DNA of 64,000 nt, from the NCBI GenBank assembly GCA_030549175.1, contig JAUKUA010000008.1, forward strand, positions 62,001-126,000, read 5' to 3'. The stretch comes from Lasiosphaeris hirsuta (taxonomy: Eukaryota; Ascomycota; Sordariomycetes; Sordariales; Lasiosphaeriaceae). Below, piece by piece: positions 31,690 to 41,608 of this stretch (the stretch's first letter is position 1; the number at the start of each line of letters is the position of its first letter). Below the pieces are notes generated by a model. That model saw only the letters and a list, made by a program, of their open reading frames with translations, did no database searches and had not been told where the DNA came from. The translations under genes were made by a program, and so were the position numbers.

Positions 31690-34260
31690 TCAACCCAAAG
31701 TAATTTCTTTCCAGCACAGTCCGCCAATGGCTTCTCCGAGGTCACCCAGTCCAATTGAACCAATAGAAACCCTTTCAGAATACAGCCCATCCAGTTTCGG
31801 TTCAAGAAGCATAACCCGATACCGCCACCCCCCATCGTCTTCTACCCGACTGAAATCCTTTGCCCGTGCATCGCGCGCTTCGCACAACACAATCAACTCA
31901 TAGTGGTGAGGCTCGTCCGAGGACTGTATCTCGCCGAGTCCTTTCCAGAACGGGGGCACGTAGATCCTCCCGATTGCGGCGCCGGATTTTCCGCCAATGA
32001 TGAGCTTGACGCCGGGCTGTTCGTCGGGGTCAAACTCGCTATCATGAGAGCTATCGGAATCGTCAGAACTCTCGGAGCTGTCGTCATTGCTGTCACTCGG
32101 GATACTGTCCCGCGGGGGCAGTGGGTTGTCCTCGGACCCCGAGCCTACAGCTGCATCGTCTTCGACATCCGACCACTCGCCATCGCTGCCAGTGGAAGAT
32201 TCAGAAGATGCGTCTAGCTGTTTGGGAGCCCGCCACCCATAGACGCCATCGTCTCCCGCGCCAACCAGGCGAAGCTCAAACACTGCCGACGCGGTCCAGA
32301 ATTGCAAGAACCCACTCCCAGGCCCCTCCCCGCAGACATCTTCTGTATACGACGGCAGCCCATCTGCGACCAACACGCGGGCCGTAGGCTCGGTGACTGA
32401 GCAATCGATACCAAAGCGCTCTTGCTTGCGGGCCTTCCCGCCGTAGATGTTCAGCCCCTTTTTCTCGTCATCCTTGGTGCGCTTCCGTATAGCTACACAA
32501 CGTGTCGACGTGTGGCTGATGCGCTGGTACCAGATGATCCACGTCCGCTTCCGGATACCACGCCGCACGACCTTCATGTCGCGGGTATACCAATCCCAGA
32601 TGCGTGACCAGGATTGGTTGTGCCAGCCGGCCCACGACCAGCTAGGGGCCGCCATCCGACGGTGCTGTGTTGCGTATGGTCCCCGCAGCGGCTCCCACAG
32701 GAGAAACCAGTCGAAGAAGCGCGTGGGTAAGCCCTGACAGAGGTCGCATTTTAGGTTCCTACCGATCTGACGTGCCACCCCGGCAAAGGCACGGTAGATG
32801 TCGGTCTCGACCGTGAGCTGGCGCGGAGTGTAATTCTGGATCTTGCCCTCTATCTCGCCAATGTCATTTCCGTCCCCAGGGAAGGAGTTTGTGCGTGGCG
32901 TGTCAATCCACGAAGTGTCGTCGGTAGTGTTCTCGGAGAAGATGACACCGCTCCGGCAGCTGAGAGTGACGCCACCACCCGAGAAGACGAGGGAGCGGGA
33001 GGCGAAGTGTTCCTCCTGGTAGGTCCAACCGCGCTGGTAATAAGGGAGAGAGTCGTCGTCATTATTGTCATCACCTCGACGGGCAAGACGAAAGCCCCCA
33101 GCAATCTGCTCGACGTTTCGTTTACCGCCGCCTGCCGGTCCCCGCTCAGTCACAACACCATCAATCCCACCGAACGCGCTTGGGCTCCCGGCAGCGCAGA
33201 TTACGACATAGGCAGCGCCGTAGACAACGTCCATCTTGCGGATGGCTTCCAACCAGTCGCTACCGCTGTCGTCTTGCACTATGCATAGGCTATCAACCCA
33301 GAGATAGCGCAGGCCGATCCGTCGCGTCACTGTCATGGCGTCGCGGATGGTTGTTGGTAGCCGGCGCTGGGAATCCTCGCGGGCGAAGAAGCCGGGCAGT
33401 TCCCGCTCCGTGACATTGGCCCTCAGGGTTTTGAAGAACTCTTCGTCGGATCCTGCGCGGCCCCACACGTAGCTGAGGGCAGCGTAGCGTGGGTCGTCCG
33501 GCGCTACGGTAGCGCGTAAGAGGACGAGGCAGTCTCGGTCTAGGTCGATGCAGCGGAAGGCTGGCACAGCCGTCTTGGGCGAGTTCCAATCCATCTGGCG
33601 CATGGTGTGAGCAGAGTTACAAACGCTGCCATGGCGAGCCTCGCAGATGGAGAACCAGCGGCGGACAAGGTCGAAGTCGATGATGTTGGGACGGACCAGA
33701 CGAGGGAGATGAGGCAATGCATCGCGTGGAGTCTTGGGTGGGGCATCGTTGGCAAGAAGGGCGATGCTAGGGAACGCGTTTATTGCCTCCACGTCGATGT
33801 CTGGGAAGCGGCCAGACTCGAGAATAAGGCTGGGGAAAATGGCGCGGATATCGGCGAGTGTAGCCCACGGATCATCCTGTGAAGGCGTGTGACCATTGTC
33901 CCCCCAGCTGATGCCAACATACAAGGTCCTCCCGCGCCGGTCGACGTCAGGAACGCGATCGATGCGGCCTAGGGAAGTGAGGAGGAGGCGACAGAGAGGG
34001 CAGTTTGTGTTCCCGCGAACCATGGTGACAAGTGAAAGCGGGACCGGTTTGGTGTGCCGGCCAGTCCATTGGCCATACTCCTTATCGTGGGGCCAGACAA
34101 TGAAGCGATGGGGTGTTAGATTCAGCGCAGCGCAGGGGGCGCAGAGCGTGTCTCCGGGCAGTGCGATGTCGTCGGGGACCGGGAGAAGTGGGGGCGTCGG
34201 CGGAATGGGGCTGGCCTGGAGTCGGGTGTTGGCTTCTTTGACTTTTGGAGCCATTGCCAT
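31690..34260 (-). CDS. HET-domain (heterokaryon incompatibility) protein, 856 residues
   Basis: Single exon. I place the start at ATG 34260, because the frame further upstream opens with GTG. The N-terminal part has a Cys-Ala-Pro-Cys pair (about residues 40-43) and Cys-Pro-Leu-Cys-Arg-Leu-Leu (about 87-93). The HET domain follows: Tyr-Ala-Ala-Leu-Ser-Tyr-Val-Trp-Gly (about residue 270), Leu-Pro-x-Thr-Ile-Arg-Asp-Ala, then Gly-Leu-Arg-Tyr-Leu-Trp-Val-Asp-Ser-Leu-Cys-Ile-Val-Gln-Asp. Next are Met-Asp-Val-Val-Tyr-Gly-Ala-Ala-Tyr and Arg-Gly-Trp-Thr-Tyr-Gln-Glu. The C-terminal part has an acidic Ser/Asp run (about residues 690-750). HET proteins mediate or trigger cell death on nonself recognition in fungal fusion; the partner here is unknown. 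No stops, frameshifts or RIP signs. It is one of the best-preserved genes in the window. Confidence 0.9.
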   Translation of the reverse strand: MAMAPKVKEANTRLQASPIPPTPPLLPVPDDIALPGDTLCAPCAALNLTPHRFIVWPHDKEYGQWTGRHTKPVPLSLVTMVRGNTNCPLCRLLLTSLGRIDRVPDVDRRGRTLYVGISWGDNGHTPSQDDPWATLADIRAIFPSLILESGRFPDIDVEAINAFPSIALLANDAPPKTPRDALPHLPRLVRPNIIDFDLVRRWFSICEARHGSVCNSAHTMRQMDWNSPKTAVPAFRCIDLDRDCLVLLRATVAPDDPRYAALSYVWGRAGSDEEFFKTLRANVTERELPGFFAREDSQRRLPTTIRDAMTVTRRIGLRYLWVDSLCIVQDDSGSDWLEAIRKMDVVYGAAYVVICAAGSPSAFGGIDGVVTERGPAGGGKRNVEQIAGGFRLARRGDDNNDDDSLPYYQRGWTYQEEHFASRSLVFSGGGVTLSCRSGVIFSENTTDDTSWIDTPRTNSFPGDGNDIGEIEGKIQNYTPRQLTVETDIYRAFAGVARQIGRNLKCDLCQGLPTRFFDWFLLWEPLRGPYATQHRRMAAPSWSWAGWHNQSWSRIWDWYTRDMKVVRRGIRKRTWIIWYQRISHTSTRCVAIRKRTKDDEKKGLNIYGGKARKQERFGIDCSVTEPTARVLVADGLPSYTEDVCGEGPGSGFLQFWTASAVFELRLVGAGDDGVYGWRAPKQLDASSESSTGSDGEWSDVEDDAAVGSGSEDNPLPPRDSIPSDSNDDSSESSDDSDSSHDSEFDPDEQPGVKLIIGGKSGAAIGRIYVPPFWKGLGEIQSSDEPHHYELIVLCEARDARAKDFSRVEDDGGWRYRVMLLEPKLDGLYSERVSIGSIGLGDLGEAIGGLCWKEITLG

Positions 34261-35444
34261 AGATGCAACTTGCAAGAGATGATGAATCTGATGCTTCACT
34301 TGAATCTGATGCTACTGGTAGGATTCGCACATGCAAGAGCAGGTTCACATCATATCCATTCGGTTCGTGGTTCGAGCAGTCCTAAAACGTCGGGCCGAAA
34401 TTGGGCAGGCAGCACGGAGATCGGTTGCCCCGGGAAGCTAGGAGTCGTAATCCATCCACGAATGGATGGGGCTGCTGGGGCTGGGGCTGTGGGCCGGCTC
34501 CGGCTGCGTATTGGATGAAGCCGCGGACCTCAGTCTTTAGTGCCGTCAAACCCGGTAAAGCGTGGTGGGGGGGGGGGAGGAGGCTGGACTGCGCGGTGGC
34601 GCTAAAATGGACGGTAAGAATATGTTCGGTGACTCTATCGAAAGTCTACGGGTTTCGGTCCTCGTAGGCGGCACTGCGTTTATTTTCGCTACGTATCTCT
34701 CCTCGCGCTACTCTAGGCGGTGCCGCCGTCGTTCGGCCAAGGCAACCCTGGCTAGTCTGGACACTCGTAATCAATCGGGGATGGGCCCCAATACGGAATA
34801 GCCGCTGCAGTCTGCGCGACCGCCATCCGGATGGTAATATCCCTCTGAACTGGCGTCACCGTATCGATGATAACGTTCGTTCTCCTCGAGGAACACGGCG
34901 TGTAGCTTGGAGATAGCAGCTTTCTTTCCATTGCTCGAGCAGTGAGAGTTCAGCCCCCTGCGTTATTTATCACCGGCGGGCGTACTATCTAGAAGGCGTC
35001 GGGCCCCCTTGGGTTCTCTATGACACTAGTTATAAGCCTCATTATATTCGTGACGGCCTTCACCCCTTCCATTCTATTCTCCGACTTCGCGAATACCGGC
35101 ATTATGGGAGAGCCCAATGTGACCACCCTTAGGGATATAATAATTGGCTGCGGTGGAATGTTGAGGTTCTCAGAGTCGCTCTGGGATAATACGCCAAGTT
35201 TGCCAAACATGTAGATAAAACTAGCCATGTCCTGAATAACGAGTATGTTGACGATTTAGGTTTCACCGTGTGGGCCTTTCTACCTTGTAGCCACTAAGTT
35301 AGGTGGGGGGGTAACGGAACGGCACTGCTCTAGAACATTCTGTAAAAGCAGGGGCCATAACCAACCCTCAATATTAAAAGCTCATAACTCAACCAATTCT
35401 TTTCCAATTTTCTTTATCTTTTCATCATTCCTTTCCTCTTTCAA
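34261..35444. other. Intergenic stretch, nothing recognised
   Basis: This is the upstream region of the HET gene and then AT-rich DNA leading into the pogo-like relic. It contains a G12 run near 34567. No frame was assigned. Confidence 0.4.
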
Positions 35445-37060
35445 TGGAGATTCAATATACCGAAGAAGACCTCCGCAAGGCTTGCGAAGAAGCCGTCAGA
35501 ACGTGTCGACTACGTAAGGTTACGCGTAAGTAGAACATTCTACCTTCTACCCTTTACAACCGTCTCCATGGCTTACTACCTCGAAAGGTTACTCATTAAG
35601 ACGAACAAAGGCTTACGTAGGCCTAGGAGGAACGTTTGGCCAACTGGGTTCTTCTTCAACAAGCCTTAGGGGTCTCCCCTATACATGCACAGATCAGGAA
35701 GCTTACACGCCGCATCCTGGCTAAAAGGGGGGACCCTCGACGACTTGGAAGGGGGTAGTATCACGCCTTTATCAACCGTAATCTAGTTTTAAAGACCTAG
35801 AGAGCTAAGAGGGTCGATTCTACTCGTATCAACAACGCCACAGAGTCAACAATTCGGCCTTGGTTTAACCACTTCCAGATACTAGCTATCAAAGTGATCA
35901 AGCTAAAGAATCGCTAGAATAAGAACGAGTCTGGTATTATAGAAGGTAGGGGAACTAATGGCTTTATTATTAGAAGCCGTACCTTCAAGGTATTTTAGAA
36001 GAAATAGCCTAGAACCCGTACGTAGACTACTTTTGTAAAGTGTATCTCAGCGACTAGCTGTTACTTCTCCCCCCTAGTTATTTTCAAGGGGAAAAGTATG
36101 TAATAATAGTAGTTTCCTTTAGATATAAAACTATTTAAAAACTAATATTTCATAGTAACTAAAAATAGATAGACTATCGACGAGACAAGCCTTAAATGGC
36201 TAAAATATATATTTATACCCTTAACTAAACTAGCTAACCTTTCTAAGAAACAACTTCTTATTATTAATAACCACGGTAACTATATAACCATTAATTATAT
36301 ATAAAAGTCATTTATAAATATTATCCATATCATTTATCTATCTTCTTATATCTCCTACGTCCTTTAGCCTTTAGATTTGGCTATATTTAACCCTTTGAAA
36401 CGTACTTATCGTAAACGGCTTGAAGATCTTCTCACCAATACCTTTAACGACTCATTTGTTACTAGAAAACATACCTTTTTAAAGTGTTACTAGATTTCAC
36501 GTATAAAAACAATTACTCAAAGTAATATTAGGTCTAGATAGCTAATATCTAGCCCCTAGCCTTTAAATGTAAGAAAGCCCCTGATAAGTCTACTCCTCCT
36601 AAAAAATTCTAACATCCTATGTGTTCCTAGGGCTATACAAGTTACTCCAAAGGTCCGTACGCTCCGTATACCAATTCTGGAGGATTATAGAGATAATCAG
36701 GTATAATAGAAGACTCCTAGAAAGGCGTACGATTACGTGGCGTAGGCAAGGGAGTTTATACGTATCATCAAGGTAATGCCAAGGGACAGGCTCTTCCTCA
36801 GGAAGGTTAGTAAGGCTTTGGATAAACAGGCCTTTGAACTGGCTATCAGCAAACGAAAGATCGAGAGTCTAGAGTACTGTCTTGAAGAGATGAGGGCCCG
36901 GAAGAGGAAGAAGGTCGAGGAAGATCCAAATACGACCTTTGCGAATATCCAGACTATTCGTAAGGCTCAGAGAGCTGTGGGACGTCCTACAGAGGAGTCG
37001 GAAGATACGGAAGAAACAGAAGATTCAGGGGATATCGAAGATTGTATTGAAGTTTTGTAG
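35445..37060 (+). mobile_element. Pogo/Fot1-like (CENP-B-type DDE) transposase relic
   Basis: ATG 35445 begins Tyr-Thr-Glu-Glu-Asp-Leu-Arg-Lys-Ala, the usual first helix of fungal pogo/Fot1 transposases. The same reading continues through CENP-B-like and catalytic regions but is broken by many TAG/TAA codons and by AT enrichment, as expected from RIP. The last about 95 codons (36776-37060) are open. They match the family's tail: Lys-Ala-Leu-Asp-Lys-Gln-Ala-Phe-Glu, then Arg-Lys-Arg-Lys-Lys-Val, then Ala-Asn-Ile-x-x-Ile-Arg-Lys-Ala-Gln and an acidic end. The length of about 1.6 kb equals a full transposase. I could not fix terminal inverted repeats or a TA duplication. Inactive. Confidence 0.7.
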
Positions 37061-38127
37061 AATAGAAGGATTTGCCGTCTTTTGTTTGGGGTGTTGGTTG
37101 TGGCCCCGGCTTATACAGAATGTTCTAGATCAGTGCCGTTCAGCTACCCCCCCACCTAACTTAGTAGGGAAAGGTAATTACTCCGTAGCTACTCAAGGCC
37201 CGCTACTCCTTAACCCCCATTATTGAGAGGCCCTTCTACATCATGTAAACACGTCAATCAGCCTTGGCCTAGACCTATGCTTGGCGCGTTAGTCGCAATA
37301 TTCGCTGGTTGCTTCCTGCAAGACTACATCAGAAGGGGTAGGGCATTGAAGGGTAAGTCGTCCAATCTGCCATTTGCGACGGATACATACCCACAAAACT
37401 GAGCATTCGGGCAGTAAGGCGGGATACGCAGCGATTAAAGGAGTTGATGATAGATACGATGAGAATGGCTTCAACAAGTGTTTTGCAGAGTTTACTTTTC
37501 TATCTTGCTTTATCTCGTACTGTCTAATTCAAGTCTTCGTTTGACATATATGAGGATTGGCATCAAGTAGAGCGGAGACCAAAATGCATGGTTGTAATCG
37601 AGATAAGGACCCTGCCGACAGAATTCAGCACGGCACTCTCAAGCCCCTTTCCTCTGACGTGCGACCCGCTGTAGGAGACTGTGGTGTTGGGCTGGAGATG
37701 CAGACGCCAAGCCACTGACTAAAAGATGAGTCCCTGCCTTCTATTTTGTAGTTTTAGAAAGTGAAGGGGACTTCCGTCCCTGTTTTGAGCTCCTTGGTGA
37801 GATAATCGGTTGTCGAAGTTGCAAGTTGCGCAGCAGGGTCGCTTGAATCTAGTGCCCAGTTTCGGGGGCCCCCAACCGAGGCCCCTGCCACAGTTTTCTC
37901 ACCCCCATTCTCTGAAGAGCTGACTCGAAGGCGGAAAAGTTTCTCAACACGTTATCAGTTTGGTTTCCGCCTCTCCATGCTCTTGCAACTTCTGGCGGGG
38001 GCTCCTCCTAGCACCCTTGATACTGTTTACGAATTTGCTTGTGCTTGTGTTGGCCACGCCGACGAGTTTAAACAGATCGTCATTGCTCATCTTTTCACCA
38101 CGTACCTCTTTTTATTTTCTCCCGATT
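37061..38127. other. Intergenic stretch with unassigned frames
   Basis: Frames of 62-67 codons near 37960-38177 are hydrophobic but have no recognisable family. The rest is gene-free by eye. Confidence 0.4.
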
Positions 38128-39319
38128 TTAGTCAGTTTCAGAATTCGAACACCATCTCCGTGACCTCAGAAAGCTGAGACGAAGCGCAACGGTGTCGCCG
38201 TCAAGCTCCTTGTTAACCAGCCCGTACTCCACTTTGTAAGCCGTAGTGTCGATGCGAATGAGCTGGATTCCGTTGATATCAGCTGGGGACCGCCGTGACT
38301 GTGCCATGTGGAGCTGATCACTCTCCTGGCCTGATGAAGGGCTTCCTGGAAGCAAGCTCGGCCGTTTTCGAAGTCTGCAATGACGTTCGCTATGGATAGC
38401 CTCGTTTTGATATGGCCACGGCCCAATCTGGAGCTAGCAGCCCGAGCATGCTTTTACCCTCATGACAAGCCTTCCATTTATTGACCATTTGTTGGCTTAG
38501 CACGCACCAGGAAAACAGCTTCATGTTCATAGCCGCCCATTTCGTCAACTCGAAACTAAGGTCTCCGCCGCCGTACTGCGACTATGAACAGAGGGTAGAC
38601 GACGGCGACGCCTACGAACCAGGTTAGAGAAACTAGACTACAACTCTACCGGGCAGGGGCCTATGCTAAGGCGTGTACTTACCGGGATAGCCGTACTCGT
38701 CTCCGGCACAGATGACAGCAAACCTATTGTTAAATTCGAAAAGCTCTTCGGGGGCGGCGAAGTGCGACCCGTGATGGACAACCTTGACGACACCCAGAAA
38801 GCACGACGGGTGGTTTGCCTCTCTGCTGGCGTTCATCCATTCGACCACCTTCCTCTGCGGGTCTGCCTCGGCGTCGCCTCCGGTGTAGAGTGAAAGTCTT
38901 GGAGCCTTCGGATTCGCCAAAATTCGAGGCTAGATGACGACGGCCATGATAGAGAAGGCATTTATTACTCTGGCGTTAGGGAACTTTGGCATCAATTTCC
39001 ATTCTTTCTGCTCTGTCACTTATCGATGAACTGCCCGTCTGCGCCAATGCACGAAAACAAAGGTCGACCCTCTCCGACGCCGGACAACCCAGAAAGTGTG
39101 TTAACGGTAGCACGGAGAGATTTCACCAGCACCTGGACCTTGTCTCTCCTTGGAGAAGAACGTCGTTACGTCGTTGAGTATAGTACGGGGTAAGCCTTTC
39201 AGCATGCCCATAAAGTGGGTGACGACGATGCTCGAAAATACAAAGTTGTCGTGCTTTACGTGGATGATAGCCACCGCAGCTGTCAGTTGGTGGAGAGCAC
39301 CCGTGCGCCCACCATCCAC
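38128..39319 (-). pseudogene. Metallo-beta-lactamase-fold hydrolase pseudogene
   Basis: The 5' part (39319-39101) reads Asp-Gly-Gly-Arg-Thr-Gly-Ala, then Ile-Val-Val-Thr-His, then Gly-Met-Leu-Lys-Gly. MBL-fold proteins normally have a Thr-His-x-x-x-Asp-His metal site at this point; here the Asp-His is gone. The second part (38920-38666) contains Leu-Ser-Leu-Tyr-Thr-Gly-Gly-Asp-Ala-Glu, Val-Lys-Val-Val-His-His-Gly-Ser and Glu-Tyr-Gly-Tyr-Pro. It ends at a GTAAGT donor, so an intron border survives. A third open piece (38426-38128) may be the 3' exon. The order resembles fungal ComEC/RNase-Z-like MBL proteins. The lost metal ligands and the unjoined middle part indicate a pseudogene. Confidence 0.5.
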
Positions 39320-39684
39320 CAGCTTTTCTCGTCTTCTTCACGTTCCACTTTCATTATCATTATCCGAAAACAAGGGTAAACCATTGGGCCGTTACGTTAT
39401 TGCGTCCACACGCACACCTGACCCCTCTCCCGCTTTTCACCCCTCCGCCCTCTTTTCCGCGTCCAATTCACACTTCAAACGGCCATCGGCGACTCGTTCG
39501 CACCCTGCCGATGCCGACATCTCTCGTCGTCACAATGAATATTCATTGTATCTTTGATGCCCTCGGCGCAGATGGCAGCTTCTAGGATCCTATTACACTC
39601 GTCAGCGCCGAACCCTCCACCACAGCCTCCCCATTCCGTTGCACAACGGGCCACAACAAGACAGAGTGAGGACAGAACTGAGAC

Positions 39685-40140
39685 TTACACCTCGAGCAGC
39701 ATAAACGTCAAAATCACAATCCCCAACTTTCCCGAAACATAGCACACCTCCCCATCAATCAGATCCGTCAGGTCCCCCTTCATCCATGGCAGCGCTAGAT
39801 TGCCGAGGAAGCCGGCGGCAATGGCGAAACCGCAAGCCAGCAGCCCGTCGTACAACACGCGTGTGAGATGGTACGCACGCACGTCCCAGTGCAGCACGCC
39901 GACAATGTCGAGGGAGCTGAAGACGAACGCGGTGATAGCGGGCGAGAGCGTCGGGTTGAGCCAGGGCTGGTGGCCGTACTTGCCAGCGGCGACACTGACG
40001 CAGATGAGCTGCACGACGGCAAAGAGGATGATGGCGGCGCGGGCAGCGAGGTAGAGCTTGCGTCCTGGAGCCGAGGTGGGGTACGAGCCCGCACCCTCGG
40101 TGTGGCGTTCTTTGTGGTCGATGGTTGCCGTGCTAGACAT
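39685..40140 (-). CDS. Four-helix (MARVEL-like) fungal membrane protein
   Basis: ATG 40140 starts a 151-residue frame. It has a polar N-terminus and four hydrophobic helices: Ala-Ile-Ile-Leu-Phe-Ala-Val-Val-Gln-Leu (about 32-50), Ile-Thr-Ala-Phe-Val-Phe-Ser-Ser (about 65-85), Leu-Leu-Ala-Cys-Gly-Phe-Ala-Ile-Ala (about 100-118) and Gly-Ile-Val-Ile-Leu-Thr-Phe-Met-Leu (about 138-150). The apparent end coincides with a GTGTAAGT sequence, so a final exon downstream is likely but was not placed. Four-helix proteins of this size with a short cytoplasmic start are common in ascomycetes, many MARVEL-like. The function is not known. GC-rich and intact. Confidence 0.55.
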   Translation of the reverse strand: MSSTATIDHKERHTEGAGSYPTSAPGRKLYLAARAAIILFAVVQLICVSVAAGKYGHQPWLNPTLSPAITAFVFSSLDIVGVLHWDVRAYHLTRVLYDGLLACGFAIAAGFLGNLALPWMKGDLTDLIDGEVCYVSGKLGIVILTFMLLEV

Positions 40141-41608
40141 TGCGTTCAATAGCTAATAGTAGGTATCTGTCTCCACTGGGGTTTTTCTGAGAGCTTTAGT
40201 ATGCGGGTTCAAGATTTCACAGCAGGCGAATCCGAATAGGCTAGAGAAAATATTCGTGGGGAGAAAGCTGTGGGATTTTCTACCGAAAGTTGGGAGGAAT
40301 GCAAGAGGTTACATAGCGCTCTGGTAACATTATTGTGGTATCCTTATTATATGTGATATAACCCAATGATCTGATCATCATTATCATGAGGGCAGCGATG
40401 CATAAACGTTTAAGTGGATATGAGGAGGATTGTGGGAGGAATGGTCGTGACATCACGTGGTGCGGGGTAATGTGATCAGAGAATCCAATCCGCAAATATC
40501 CTGATCATCACGAAAAACAACATTCCAGTCCTCAACTGCTTGTGGGCTGATGCCAGATCGGCCAATCACCATGGGGAGTTTGATAAATTTGGACTGTGAT
40601 GTGACACAACCTTGTTCATCCACGCATCAGGCTGGTGAAACCTAATCCATCAAAACATTTCCGATACACAATAGACGGCTCCAAGCCAGCTTGCTCCTCG
40701 TATAGCCCGTACTAATAAGTCTGACTCCAAGTGGAATACTAGGAGCCGGGTAGTCTTCTAGGTCAGTAAGGCTACCCGACGGCCGTCGTTAACTACCACG
40801 TCGAGTAAGTCGTTAACGAAGCATTCGCTGCACTGGCCATACCATACCTTTACCGTATATAGCAGTATAGGTAAGAGGATAACTTTGACCGCTTAGACCG
40901 TAAGCCTCAGGGCTAAGCGCCTATCCTTACCGAAGATACATTCCAGAAGTGTAACCGAAGAACACGGCGGTCGGCTAAGCCAGGGGATCCCAACGCGCGG
41001 TCGCAGCGCTGTGAGCAACGCCGGGCAGGTGGCAGCGCGGGTGGTAGGGCGGGTACGCTGGCTAGAATGGAAGGCTTTTACTGTATATTTAAGCGATTTT
41101 AATCGCTGTAATAGCGTTGAATTGACTGTTGTTTAATTGACTGCGACCGTGACTGTGGGTGTGCGATGCGACCATAGCCCCTGATCTTGACCGCCTTTTT
41201 GCCGGTGGCCGTTGACAGTCTGTTGCCAGTTTATTTCTGGAATGTATACTTTAGCTTCACACAATCTGAACAGTAGCTCGTTACGCGCCCTCTTAGGGAT
41301 CCGAGCCATTATAACTACTCAAAGCTAGAGTTGCGTTTGGGGAGAATTCAAATTTCATGGCTGCTCACCACCATTTCGCCGTGATTCTTGTTGGGAGCTC
41401 CAGCCAATGAATAGGCCAGCTGCTGTCGGATTATGTAAGGAGGGGTTGGGCTCCCAACCTTGGGCCATCAACCCGTCGACTCACGACACTTTAACACCGC
41501 GATATATTCCGCCCAGCAATGAGTAGCGAAATACCCATCCCACTGTAAGCATTCTACCGCTACATCGGATTCGGCCGCTTCAAGCATTAGCGCTTGAACG
41601 CCGCCAAA
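40141..41608. other. Intergenic stretch with transposon-end-like repeat
   Basis: It contains the divergent promoter side of the four-helix gene and AT-rich DNA. It also holds a segment (40680-40980) with codon-like order but many stops, probably a decayed transposon. The repeat at 41004-41180 is listed separately. Confidence 0.4.
41004..41180. repeat. Dispersed transposon-end-like repeat, copy 2 (inverted relative to 2716-2886)
   Basis: It has the palindromic core AGCGATTTTAATCGCT at 41092-41107, preceded on the plus strand by a TCGCAGCGCTG motif about 80 bases away and followed by GAATTGACTG words. Read on the minus strand, this is the same order as the copy at 2716-2886. Confidence 0.45.
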
